From Pseudooceanicola sp. (GTDB taxonomy: Bacteria > Pseudomonadota > Alphaproteobacteria > Rhodobacterales > Rhodobacteraceae): a DNA stretch of 36,381 nt. The position numbers and the translations under genes were made by a program. This document shows, piece after piece, positions 1-7,621 of this stretch; positions within the stretch are counted from its first letter, which is position 1; every line of letters starts with the position of its first letter. The stretch lies in contig NZ_JARGNH010000017.1 of the NCBI RefSeq assembly GCF_029213205.1, forward strand, positions 41,055 to 77,435, written 5' to 3'. The notes beneath the pieces were generated by a model. The model made no database searches, was not told the origin of the DNA, and worked only from the letters and a program-made list of their open reading frames with translations.

Positions 1-50
1 CCCCCGGGGGCCCCGGGCCTCCGGCGGGAATATTTCCGGCAAGATGAAGC
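1..50 (+). repeat. Partial copy of a GC-rich dispersed intergenic repeat
   Basis: The stretch at 27-50 (GGAATATTTCCGG followed by CAAGATGAAGC) is identical over 24 bases to the reverse complement of 16379-16402. A diverged form occurs at 26704-26728. The C/G-rich bases before it resemble the hairpin part of the other copies, but this copy is cut by the window edge. It lies in the leader of rlmJ. Many Rhodobacteraceae genomes carry such intergenic repeats (recollection, not searched). Confidence 0.6.
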
Positions 51-101
51 CGGGGCAATGTCGGGATTGACCGGTCGCGCCCGGGCGGTCAGGAGTGGAC
101 G

Positions 102-878
102 ATGCTGTCCTACCAACATGCCTATCACGCCGGGAATCTGGCCGATGTCCACAAGCACGCGCTGCTGGCGCTGGCGCTGGATTACCTGGTGCAGAAACCC
201 AAGCCGCTGACCTATATCGAAACCCATGCCGGGCGCGCGCTGTATGATCTGGCCGGGGCCGAGGCCGCCAAGACCGGCGAGGCGGCGCGGGGGATCGAAC
301 GGGTGGCTTGCTGGTTTGCCGGGGATCATCCCTATGCCCGCGCCCTCAGCGTCGCCCGGGACCGGGCCGGGCCGCGGGCCTATCCCGGCTCGCCCTTGAT
401 TGCGCAAACCCTGCTGCGCGACGGCGACGCGATGATCCTGGCCGATCTGCACCCGCAGGAGGCGGGTGCTCTGCGCGCTGCACTTCCCGGGGCCGATGTC
501 CGGCAGGTTGACGGGCCGCAGATGGCGCTGAGCCTGGCGCCGCCTGTGCCGCGCCGGGGTCTGCTGCTCTGCGATCCCTCCTATGAGATCAAGGACGATT
601 ATCTGCAGATGCCGCGGCTGATCGCGCAGCTGCATCGCAAGTGGAATGTCGGGGTGTTGATGCTCTGGTATCCGATCCTGGCGAGCGGCGCGCAGAGCGG
701 GATGTGTGCCGCGCTCGATGCGCTGCAGATCGACGCTGCGATTCGGCACGAGGTGCGGTTTCCGCCCGCGCGCCCGGGGCATGGGATGATCGGATCGGGG
801 CTTTATATGGTCAACCCGCCCTGGGGCTGGGCCGATGCGGCGCGGGATCTGGGCAAGCGGTTCGACCAAATAACATAG
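102..878 (+). CDS. rlmJ: 23S rRNA (adenine(2030)-N6)-methyltransferase RlmJ
   Basis: A 258-residue SAM-dependent methyltransferase that would modify adenine 2030 (E. coli numbering) of 23S rRNA. The N-terminus MLSYQHAYHAGNLADVHKHA is the hallmark of the RlmJ/YhiR family, and residues near 155-160 carry the catalytic DPSYE motif (LLLCDPSYE), the N6-adenine DPPY variant. Length is a little below the E. coli protein (about 280). An AGGAG element lies about 7 bases before the ATG. The gene is single, convergent with the ABC operon to its right, and its stop codon sits inside a strong hairpin. Family assignment is secure; activity is inferred. Confidence 0.93.
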   Translation: MLSYQHAYHAGNLADVHKHALLALALDYLVQKPKPLTYIETHAGRALYDLAGAEAAKTGEAARGIERVACWFAGDHPYARALSVARDRAGPRAYPGSPLIAQTLLRDGDAMILADLHPQEAGALRAALPGADVRQVDGPQMALSLAPPVPRRGLLLCDPSYEIKDDYLQMPRLIAQLHRKWNVGVLMLWYPILASGAQSGMCAALDALQIDAAIRHEVRFPPARPGHGMIGSGLYMVNPPWGWADAARDLGKRFDQIT

Positions 879-901
879 GGCGGGGAAATCCCCGCCCTAT
901 G
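874..901. terminator. Perfect 12-bp hairpin between convergent genes
   Basis: CATAGGGCGGGG, loop AAAT, then CCCCGCCCTATG form a perfect 12-bp stem. The rlmJ stop codon (876-878) lies in the left arm and the convergent permease gene ends at 928. There is no U-tract on either side, so it may act as a bidirectional transcript end or 3'-end stabiliser rather than a classical intrinsic terminator. Confidence 0.55.
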
Positions 902-927
902 GTTGCATCGTGACCTGGTTGCGCCGC

Positions 928-1782
928 CTAGCCCGGCGACAGCCCGCGCAGCCGTTCCGAGCGGCGGCGCAGCAGTTCGACCACGGTCAGCAGGCAGATC
1001 GAGATCGCCACCAGCATCGTCGCCACTGCCAGGATGGTCGGCGAGATCTGTTCGCGCAATCCGATGAACATCTGCCAGGGCAGGGTCTTTTGTCCGGCAG
1101 AGCCGACAAACAGCACCACCACCACCTCGTCAAATGAGGTGATAAAGGCAAACAGGGCGCCAGAGATCACCCCGGGCATGATCAGCGGCATCTGCACCCG
1201 AAAGAAGGTGGTGACCGGATTGGCCCCCATATTCGCCGAGGCCCGGGTCAGCGACCGGTCAAAGCCGACCAGCGTCGCCGTCACCGTGATGATGACAAAG
1301 GGAATACCCAGCACCGCATGCGCCAGAACCACGCCCAGATAGGTGCCCTGCAGCCCGATGCGGGAATAGAAGAAATACATCCCCGCCGCCGAGATAATCA
1401 GCGGCACGATCATCGGCGAGATCAGGATCGCCATGATCGCCCGGCGAAACGGCACATGTTCCGAAGACAGGCCAATGGCCGCCAGGGTACCGAAGCTCAC
1501 CGACAGGAAGGTCGCCATCGGCGCGATCTTGAGCGAGTTCCACATCGCCGCCTGCCAATCCGAGGTTTCAAAGAAATCCCGGTAGTGTTTCAGAGAATAG
1601 CCCTCGGGATCGAGGCGCAGCATCTCTGGCGTGAAGGTAAAGAAATCCTGCGCGTTGAACGACAGCGGCATCACCACCACGATCGGTGCGATCAGGAAAA
1701 AGAAGATCAGCCCGCAGATCACGCGAAAGGCGTAATACCAGATCCGTTGGCCGGTGGTGGCATATGGAGGAAGTCCGCTCAT
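928..1782 (-). CDS. ABC transporter permease, PotC-like
   Basis: A 284-residue inner-membrane permease of the binding-protein-dependent (BPD) transport family with about six membrane segments. TM1 is near residues 16-40, and the EAA loop near residues 180-210 (SLTRASANMGANPVTTFFRV, then the PLIMPG region) would contact the ATPase. It is the last gene of the minus-strand operon ATPase - binding protein - permease - permease and starts 4 bases after the upstream permease stop, indicating co-translation; the SD is a weak GGGG. It resembles PotC/PotI by sequence, but substrate identity cannot be read from a permease. See the binding protein at 3698-4816 for reasons to doubt spermidine. Confidence 0.88.
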   Translation of the reverse strand: MSGLPPYATTGQRIWYYAFRVICGLIFFFLIAPIVVVMPLSFNAQDFFTFTPEMLRLDPEGYSLKHYRDFFETSDWQAAMWNSLKIAPMATFLSVSFGTLAAIGLSSEHVPFRRAIMAILISPMIVPLIISAAGMYFFYSRIGLQGTYLGVVLAHAVLGIPFVIITVTATLVGFDRSLTRASANMGANPVTTFFRVQMPLIMPGVISGALFAFITSFDEVVVVLFVGSAGQKTLPWQMFIGLREQISPTILAVATMLVAISICLLTVVELLRRRSERLRGLSPG

Positions 1783-1786
1783 GTCT

Positions 1787-3454
1787 TTACCCCAGCTTCA
1801 CGTTGTCGATGCCCACGATCTTGTCATAGGCCCAGTAGAGGATCAGCACCGCCGCCAGCAGGATGGCCCCGAGCGCGGCGCCCAGCCCCCAGTTCAGCGA
1901 TGACGAGATGTGATAGGCGATCCGGTTCGAAATGAACGTCCCGGTGGTGCCGCCGACGATTTCCGGCGTGATGTAATAGCCGATGGCCAGGATGAAGACC
2001 AGGATCGACCCGGCGCCGATCCCCGGCACCGATTGCGGGAAATAGACCCGCCAGAACGCCGTCCAATTGGTGGCGCCCAGCGATTTCGCGGCACGCAGAT
2101 AGGTCGGCTGGATGGTCTGCATCACCGAATAGAGCGGCAGGATCATGAAAGGCAACAGGATATGCGTCATCGCCACGATGGTGCCGAACTGATTGTTGAT
2201 CATGATCAATCGGCTGTCATCCGACACGATATGCAGCCAGACCAACACATCGTTGATTACCCCCTGCTGTTGCAGCATCACCTTCCAGGCTGAGGTCCGC
2301 ACCAGCAGCGAGGTCCAGAACGGCAACAGCACCAGGATCATCAGGAGATTGGCGGTGCGCATTGGCAGGTTGGCGAGCAGCCAGGCCACCGGATAGCCCA
2401 GCATGATGCAGGACAGGGTGATGGTGATCGACATGAAGATCGTGCGCTTGAACAACAGGCCGTAGATCTGTTCGTTCTCCGGCCGCGCCTCGATCCCGTC
2501 CGGGGTCAGCTGCATGTCGGCCGCGTTGAGGAAATAGCCCGGTGTGTATTTCGGCGCATAAGTCTTGATCGTCGCCCAGACCTGGGGATCGGCCCAGTCC
2601 TTGTCAGCGTCCAGGAACCCTTGTTTGAGGTCAAACTTGGTGAAATTCACGGCGGCGGTGCGGGCTTCTGCGATCAGATCCGGCATCGGGCCGGAATAGG
2701 CGGCACCCGGCGTGGTCAGATCCATGTAAAGCGCGGTATGCACCAGCGTCCAGGGGTCTTCGTCGGTCGGGCTGTCCTGGTCGACCTCTTGGATGAACTT
2801 GGCAAATTCGCTGTAAGCCTCGGCGGTGCGCGGCAGCATCATGGCCACGCCCGGGCGCAGCTCGAACGCCGGTTCTGCGCCTTTCTTGGTCTTGGCCCAA
2901 TCCGCCTGCGCGGTGGTCCAGCCGGGTGCGGCCAGCAGGGCCACCCAGGTCTTTGGGTCTTTCCACGCCGCATTCAACGCGTTGAACTGGTCTTCATAGA
3001 CTTCGCCAAAATCGTCCAACCGGCGCCCGGTCTTGCGGAACAGCGATGACACGCCGGTCATCTCGTAATTCAGCCTGGTGCCCAGGCGGGTGTGCAATTT
3101 GCGCTCGGCTGCGACAAAGAGATCGACGTAAAGCGCCTCAAAGGTTTCGATCCCGGGTTCGACTCCGGTGTCGGCGTCCCACTCATCGAGCTTTGCCACG
3201 GTGCGCGGCAGGGTTTCCGACACAATCTGGTTTTCGACAGAGCGGAACAGCATGTCGGCAATCGGCGCGATAAAGGTGAGCATCACGAACAGCAGCAGCG
3301 GCGCGATCAGCAGCAGCGCCCGCACCTTCTGACGCCGCAGGGCGCGCGCCAGCGAGCGTTTCAGCGGCGTGCCGTCGGCGGCAAGCATCAGGCCGGTCTG
3401 GCTGTCCGTCTCATCGCCCACTTGAGTGCCGGTCTGAAAGGATGAATCCGTCAT
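1787..3454 (-). CDS. ABC transporter permease, PotB-like, with a large periplasmic insertion
   Basis: A 555-residue BPD-type permease, about twice the usual PotB length (275-285). A cytoplasmic N-terminus of about 45 residues is followed by TM1 (about 48-70). A hydrophilic block of roughly 265 residues (about 75-340), rich in charged and Trp residues, precedes the remaining five membrane segments. The EAA loop near residues 465-490 reads YLRAAKSLGATNWTAFWRV. The start at 3454 is chosen because AGGAGGG (3461-3467) lies 6 bases upstream; an in-frame start at 3472 would put that SD inside the gene. The extra block should lie in the periplasm and may contact the binding protein (inference). Confidence 0.87.
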   Translation of the reverse strand: MTDSSFQTGTQVGDETDSQTGLMLAADGTPLKRSLARALRRQKVRALLLIAPLLLFVMLTFIAPIADMLFRSVENQIVSETLPRTVAKLDEWDADTGVEPGIETFEALYVDLFVAAERKLHTRLGTRLNYEMTGVSSLFRKTGRRLDDFGEVYEDQFNALNAAWKDPKTWVALLAAPGWTTAQADWAKTKKGAEPAFELRPGVAMMLPRTAEAYSEFAKFIQEVDQDSPTDEDPWTLVHTALYMDLTTPGAAYSGPMPDLIAEARTAAVNFTKFDLKQGFLDADKDWADPQVWATIKTYAPKYTPGYFLNAADMQLTPDGIEARPENEQIYGLLFKRTIFMSITITLSCIMLGYPVAWLLANLPMRTANLLMILVLLPFWTSLLVRTSAWKVMLQQQGVINDVLVWLHIVSDDSRLIMINNQFGTIVAMTHILLPFMILPLYSVMQTIQPTYLRAAKSLGATNWTAFWRVYFPQSVPGIGAGSILVFILAIGYYITPEIVGGTTGTFISNRIAYHISSSLNWGLGAALGAILLAAVLILYWAYDKIVGIDNVKLG

Positions 3455-3455
3455 G

Positions 3456-3554
3456 TCAGGCCCTCCTGCCACTGGTGTTGGCTTTCGTGGTCGTCTGGAT
3501 CGCGTCCTCGGGGTCGGTCACCGAGTTCTGGCCGATGATAGTGCCCTTTGGCAT
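3456..3554 (-). pseudogene. Mini-ORF resembling the N-terminus of a DUF1330 protein (probable relic)
   Basis: A 32-codon reading frame beginning MPKGTIIGQNSVTDPE. The complete DUF1330 gene at 11077-11364 begins MPKGYIIGHITVNDPE, so 11 of the first 16 residues agree; after that the similarity ends. An AGGGA element lies 8 bases before its ATG. Its last codons (AGG AGG GCC TGA) form the Shine-Dalgarno of the next permease gene, whose ATG starts 1 base after the stop. I read it as the 5' end of a deleted DUF1330 gene that may survive as a translational-coupling leader. It could instead be a functional small peptide or a coincidence; about 100 bases is too short to be certain. Confidence 0.45.
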
Positions 3555-3630
3555 GTCAAATGTCCCTGTCGTCTGTCCGGCGGTCGTGCCGCCTTGGAGC
3601 GCCGGACGAAATGCCCGATCGGCCCGAGCT

Positions 3631-3690
3631 GTGCGAGGCGGGCAGATTGCCGCCTCGCACGATGGCAATGGGCGGGCCAGAGGCCCGCCC
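3631..3690 (-). other. Two tandem stem-loops in the binding-protein/permease spacer
   Basis: Reading with the operon, the first hairpin has 9-bp perfect arms GGGCGGGCC (3690-3682 with 3678-3670) and a 3-base loop, 7 bases after the binding-protein stop. The second has 11-bp perfect arms GTGCGAGGCGG (3660-3650 with 3641-3631) and an 8-base loop. Neither is followed by a U-tract. Such hairpins after the binding-protein gene of ABC operons commonly protect the upstream mRNA and lower expression of the permeases (established for maltose-type operons; inferred here). Confidence 0.7.
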
Positions 3691-3697
3691 AAGTGTC

Positions 3698-4816
3698 TTA
3701 TTGTGCCAACCAGGCTTGGAATTTCGCGTCGATGTCGTCGCGATAATCCGCCCAGAACTCGTAGTTATAGAGGAACGTGTTCTTGGCATTGGCCGGATCG
3801 GTCGGCATATGCGGACCCATCGCGATGCCCAGCTCGGCATGTTTGCCGACCAGCGGCGCCGAGGACAGGCGTGCCGGACCGTAGGAGATGTACTTCGCCT
3901 GATCCGCCAGACGCTGAGTGTCGGTGGCGAACGTCAGGAAGTCCTTGACCCGGGCCAGACGATCGGCGGGCAGACCGGCGGGAATGATCCAGCCGTCAAG
4001 GTCGAACACCTGCGCGTCCCACATCATGGCGACAGGCTGTTTCTGCTCTTCGATGACCGAGAACAGACGACCGTTATAGGTCGAGCCCATGAAGATCTCG
4101 CCATCCGCCAGCAGTTGCGGCGTATCGGCGCCAGCCGACCACCAGATCACCTGATCCTTGATGGTGCCGAGCTTGTCCAGCGCCTGTTGCTGACCAGCTT
4201 CGGTTGCCAGAACGTCATAGACAGCGTCCTTGGCCACACCGTCGCAGAGCAGCGCCCATTCCATATTGTTGATCGGGCGTTTTTCCAGCGACCGTTTGCC
4301 CGGGTATTTTTCCAGGTCGAACACGTCACAGATTTTGCTCGGGGCTTCGACGCCAGCCGGCACCATGTCGGTGCGATAGCCAAAGGTGGTCGAATACACG
4401 ATCTGCGGGATAAAGCAGTCGCTCACCAGCAGGTCGCCGAAATCGTCTTCGGCCGAGGTGCCGTCAGGCGCCGCTGCCAGGTCTTCGTCGGGGTCGATTT
4501 CCATCGCCAGACCTTCGTCGCAGAGACGAATGCCATCCGATGCCACGACATCGACGAGGTCCCAGGTGACGTTCCCGGCTTCGTTCATGGCGCGCAGTTT
4601 TGCCACAGCTTCGGCCGAGCTTTCGTCCCAGACGACGTTCACGTCGTCATGCATGCCGAGATAAGGTTCGACATAGGCCTTTTGCTGGCTTGATTGATAG
4701 GCGCCGCCCCAGGACACGAGCGTCAGCTCGTTTGCCATGTTGCCGTGGCTGGCCGCAAAGGCCATGCCCGCCGCGGATACCGCGACACCGGCGATTAGGG
4801 TCTTGGTCAGTTTCAT
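3698..4816 (-). CDS. ABC transporter periplasmic substrate-binding protein, PotD/PotF superfamily
   Basis: A 372-residue secreted protein. A signal peptide of about 22 residues (MKLTKTLIAGVAVSAAGMAFA, then ASHG) targets it to the periplasm. The mature start ELTLVSWGGAYQ differs from the polyamine-binding signature (YNWSDYI in the second system at 14099). SWGGAY-type starts are common in binding proteins for other cationic or opine-like compounds, so the ligand is probably not plain putrescine or spermidine (inference). GGGAG lies 7 bases before the ATG. It is the second gene of its operon, 110 bases after the ATPase gene, and is followed by two strong hairpins that may raise its level relative to the permeases. 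Confidence 0.88.
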   Translation of the reverse strand: MKLTKTLIAGVAVSAAGMAFAASHGNMANELTLVSWGGAYQSSQQKAYVEPYLGMHDDVNVVWDESSAEAVAKLRAMNEAGNVTWDLVDVVASDGIRLCDEGLAMEIDPDEDLAAAPDGTSAEDDFGDLLVSDCFIPQIVYSTTFGYRTDMVPAGVEAPSKICDVFDLEKYPGKRSLEKRPINNMEWALLCDGVAKDAVYDVLATEAGQQQALDKLGTIKDQVIWWSAGADTPQLLADGEIFMGSTYNGRLFSVIEEQKQPVAMMWDAQVFDLDGWIIPAGLPADRLARVKDFLTFATDTQRLADQAKYISYGPARLSSAPLVGKHAELGIAMGPHMPTDPANAKNTFLYNYEFWADYRDDIDAKFQAWLAQ

Positions 4817-4925
4817 ACTGTGCTCCCTAGCTTTGAGCCCGTATTTGAAGTTCGAGATCCCCAGCCACGGGCAAGACGTTCAGGATCTGTCAAAACCGCA
4901 CCGAAACCGGCGCGAGTTCGGCCCG

Positions 4926-6026
4926 TCAGGCATCCAGCGCGTGGCAATCGGTCGGCAGCCAGCCGATTTCGATCTTGTCGCCACGCCGCAGACGCACCTG
5001 ATCAGGCGCATTCCGGGTCTTGATGATGAAATCTTCTTTGCCCGCGACCCGCAGCCGTGTGCGAAAAATGTCGCCCATATAAATGAATTCAAGCACTTCG
5101 GCATGCAGCGTGTGCACGCCTTCGGCCATCCGTTCCTTGTTGTATTCGACCCGCTCAGGGCGGATCGAAACCTGGGTTCTTTCGCCGACCCCAGCGATGT
5201 TCACTGCCTTGGCGACAATGGTTTCGCCATCGTCCAGGGTGACATTGCACAGCTCGCCATCAACCGCAGTCACGATGCCGGACAGGGTGTTATTCTCGCC
5301 GATAAACTGCGCGACAAAGCTGTTCTGCGGGCTTTCATAGAGCTGATCTGGCGGCGCCAGCTGCTGAATGCGGCCATCGTCGAACACCGCAACGCGATCA
5401 GACATGGTCAGCGCCTCGGTCTGGTCATGGGTCACATAGACCGTGGTGATTCCTAGGGAATGGGCGAGGTTGGTGATCTCGAACTGCATATGTTCGCGCA
5501 ATTGCTTGTCGAGCGCGCCCAGTGGTTCGTCCATCAGCACCAGTTCAGGCTCGAACACCAGGGCGCGGGCCAGGGCGATCCGCTGCTGCTGACCACCCGA
5601 AAGCTGCGCCGGGCGGCGACCGCCGAAATCGCCCATCTGCACCATGTCGAGGGCGCGCTTCACCTTGGCCTCGCGATCGGACTTGCCGATCTTGCGAACC
5701 TCAAGCGGAAAGGCAAGGTTTTCGGCCACGGTCATATGCGGGAACAGGGCGTAGTTCTGGAACACCATGCCGATGCCGCGCTTGTGCGGCGGGATGTTGT
5801 TGATCGGTTTGCCATCCAGGAGGATTTCGCCATGGGTGGCGGTTTCAAACCCGGCCAGCATCATCAGGCAGGTGGTTTTGCCCGATCCCGACGGTCCGAG
5901 CATGGTCAGAAACTCGCCCTTGGGCAGCGCCAGGTTCAGGTCTTTGACGACCAGTGTCTCGCCGTCGTAGCTCTTCTGAACGCGTTCGAATGCGACGAAA
6001 GCGTCGCTTGTGTTTCCATCAGCCAA
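4926..6026 (-). CDS. ABC transporter ATP-binding protein, PotA-like
   Basis: A 366-residue ATPase with the full ABC motif set: Walker A GPSGSGKT (44-51), Q-loop Gln90, signature LSGGQ (142-146), Walker B LVLMDEP (Asp166, Glu167) and switch His200 (THDQTEA). A C-terminal TOBE domain of about 120 residues follows, as in PotA and UgpC. The start codon is TTG at 6024-6026: GGGGAG lies 6 bases upstream, and the nearby ATG is out of frame. It is the first transporter gene of the operon and lies 205 bases after the aminotransferase stop, across a structured spacer. It should power uptake with the two permeases and the binding protein downstream. Confidence 0.9.
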   Translation of the reverse strand: MADGNTSDAFVAFERVQKSYDGETLVVKDLNLALPKGEFLTMLGPSGSGKTTCLMMLAGFETATHGEILLDGKPINNIPPHKRGIGMVFQNYALFPHMTVAENLAFPLEVRKIGKSDREAKVKRALDMVQMGDFGGRRPAQLSGGQQQRIALARALVFEPELVLMDEPLGALDKQLREHMQFEITNLAHSLGITTVYVTHDQTEALTMSDRVAVFDDGRIQQLAPPDQLYESPQNSFVAQFIGENNTLSGIVTAVDGELCNVTLDDGETIVAKAVNIAGVGERTQVSIRPERVEYNKERMAEGVHTLHAEVLEFIYMGDIFRTRLRVAGKEDFIIKTRNAPDQVRLRRGDKIEIGWLPTDCHALDA

Positions 6027-6103
6027 AAGCGGCTCCCCGTTGTCTTATGCGCGGTTATATTTCCGCTTTATTTCCTGATACTAAACATTTTCGCGGCCCA
6101 AAA

Positions 6104-6132
6104 TGCAACCGGTAGGCGGTGAAACCGGTGCA
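6104..6132. promoter_or_regulatory. Imperfect dyad upstream of the PotA-like gene (possible operator/promoter)
   Basis: TGCAACCGGT and ACCGGTGCA are near-perfect inverted arms around AGGCGGTGAA. On the minus strand this overlaps a weak promoter-like pair, TTGCAT (6108-6103), 17 bases, then TTTAGT (4 of 6 matches to the -10 consensus), about 55 bases before the ATPase start. Either a second promoter for the transporter genes or part of the structured leader would explain it. Confidence 0.3.
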
Positions 6133-6145
6133 AATCCGATATGAC

Positions 6146-6236
6146 GCTAGGGAAGCGACTGCAGATCGGGCAATAGTTTCCAAGGCCGCGCCGGTTTTGA
6201 AATAATCTGCAATCGCCTGTTCGAATCGTCCCTAGC
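6146..6236 (-). ncRNA. Structured RNA element in the aminotransferase/PotA-like spacer
   Basis: On the minus strand, GCTAGGGA pairs with TCCCTAGC (outer 8-bp helix; the aminotransferase TAG stop is inside it). GCGATTGCAGAT pairs with ATCTGCAGTCGC (inner helix of 12 pairs, one U-G). The helices are separated by a 12-base bulge on the 5' side and one base on the 3' side, and close a loop of about 38 bases containing CCGGCGCGGCC. No U-tract follows, so it is not a classical terminator. It matches no riboswitch consensus I know. It may be an mRNA processing or stability element, or a leader RNA for the transporter genes. Confidence 0.45.
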
Positions 6237-7602
6237 CCAGAACCTTGGCAACGGCCTTGGCGGTCTTGTCTGCGATCTCGTCGGCTTCTGACTCGGTCAG
6301 GCAGAACGGCGGTGCAAAGCCCAGGATGTCGCCCTGCGGCATCGCCCGGGCGATGACCCCCTGGTCCAGCATCGCGGCGGCGACCTTGGCGCCGATCCCG
6401 TCGCTGGCCTCAAAGAAGCTGCCGTTCGCCGGGTCCTTCATGAACTCGACCGCCGCAATCATCCCATCGCCGCGCACTTCACCGACCTGAGCATGACCGC
6501 CGACCGCAGCGCGCAGCGCGGCGTTCAGATAGGCGCCGGTCTTGCCCGCCGCTGCGACCAGGTTCAGCTCGTCGATCAGCTTCAGATTGGCAACCCCGGC
6601 GGCCGCGCCGATCGGATGGGCGGAATAGGTCCAGCCATGGCCGATCGGCCCGTTTTCATCGGTGCCCTGTTCCAGAACTTTCCACATCTTGTCCCCGACA
6701 ATCGAGCCGGACAGCGGCGCATAGGCGCTGGTCAGCCCCTTGGCGATGGTGATCAAATCCGGGCGCATACCGTAGTGATCGGACCCGAACATCGTGCCCA
6801 GACGGCCAAACCCGGTCACCACCTCATCGGCGACCAACAGGATGTCATGGCGATCCAGCACCGCCTGAATTGCGGGCCAGTAGCCGGCGGGCGGCGGCAC
6901 GATGCCACCGGTGCCCATCAGCGGCTCACCAATGAACGCGGCGATGGTGTCGGCGCCTTCTCGGGCGATCATCTCTTCAAGGTCGGCCACGCATTGCGCG
7001 GTAAATGCCGCCTCGTCCTGGCTCTGGTCCTCGCGGCGCAGGAAATACGGCGCGGTGGTGTGCAGGATCGGCGCGCGCGGCAGGTCGAACTTGTTGTGGA
7101 ACCCGGCCAGCCCGGTCAGCGATCCGGTCATCACCCCCGAGCCGTGGTAGCCACGCCAGCGCGAGATGATCTTTTTCTTTTCCGGCCGCCCGAGGATGTT
7201 GTTGTAATACCAGATCAGCTTGATGTTGGTCTCGTTTGCATCCGATCCACCAAGGCCAAAATAGACCTTGCTCATCCCCTTCGGCGCCCGGTCCAGCACC
7301 ATCTTGGCCAGGGTGATCGAGGCCTCGGTGCCGTGGCCGACATAGGCGTGGTAATAGGCCAGTTCGCGCGCCTGATCGGCAATCGCTTCGGCGATCTCCA
7401 TTCGGCCATAGCCGACATTCACGCAATAGAGCCCGGCAAAGGCATCGAGCAGGCGGGTGCCGTCGCGATCCTCGATATGGCAGCCGCTGGCGGTGCGGAT
7501 GACGCGATTTGGCAGCTCGCCCCGGGCGAACTGGGCGAGATGGGTGGAGGGGTGAAAGAAATTCTCCCGGTCCCATTGATCAAGCTGGTCGTTGCGCAGC
7601 AT
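6232..7602 (-). CDS. Class III PLP-dependent aminotransferase (omega-transaminase)
   Basis: A 456-residue fold-type I transaminase. The PLP lysine is Lys288 (TIAKGLTSAYAPLSG), the pyridine-nitrogen Asp is Asp259 (LLVADEVVTGFGR), and the ring-stacking pair is Tyr152-His153 (WRGYHGSG). From memory it is very close to the structurally solved omega-transaminase of Ruegeria sp. TM1040 (PDB 3FCR), which uses pyruvate as acceptor and accepts bulky amines. The start at 7602 is set by AAAGGAGG 5 bases upstream; a longer in-frame version to 7674 lacks support. It lies 19 bases after the small gene at 7622-7882 and shares its promoter. In this cluster it would transaminate the diamine or diamino acid released by the M24 and M20 enzymes (inference). 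Confidence 0.92.
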   Translation of the reverse strand: MLRNDQLDQWDRENFFHPSTHLAQFARGELPNRVIRTASGCHIEDRDGTRLLDAFAGLYCVNVGYGRMEIAEAIADQARELAYYHAYVGHGTEASITLAKMVLDRAPKGMSKVYFGLGGSDANETNIKLIWYYNNILGRPEKKKIISRWRGYHGSGVMTGSLTGLAGFHNKFDLPRAPILHTTAPYFLRREDQSQDEAAFTAQCVADLEEMIAREGADTIAAFIGEPLMGTGGIVPPPAGYWPAIQAVLDRHDILLVADEVVTGFGRLGTMFGSDHYGMRPDLITIAKGLTSAYAPLSGSIVGDKMWKVLEQGTDENGPIGHGWTYSAHPIGAAAGVANLKLIDELNLVAAAGKTGAYLNAALRAAVGGHAQVGEVRGDGMIAAVEFMKDPANGSFFEASDGIGAKVAAAMLDQGVIARAMPQGDILGFAPPFCLTESEADEIADKTAKAVAKVLG

Positions 7603-7621
7603 GGCGCCTCCTTTCCTGGGG

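Noticed and set aside
3668-3692. Rho-independent terminator after the left binding-protein gene
   Set aside because: The stem is strong, but no U-tract follows and co-transcribed permease genes continue downstream. Listed as a stabilising hairpin instead.
6104-6153. Possible cobalamin, TPP or guanidine-type riboswitch (ggtgcaaatccg, gctaggg)
   Set aside because: Isolated words look familiar, but the conserved cores and order of these classes are absent. On the plus strand there is no gene to control. Kept only as an unclassified structured element.
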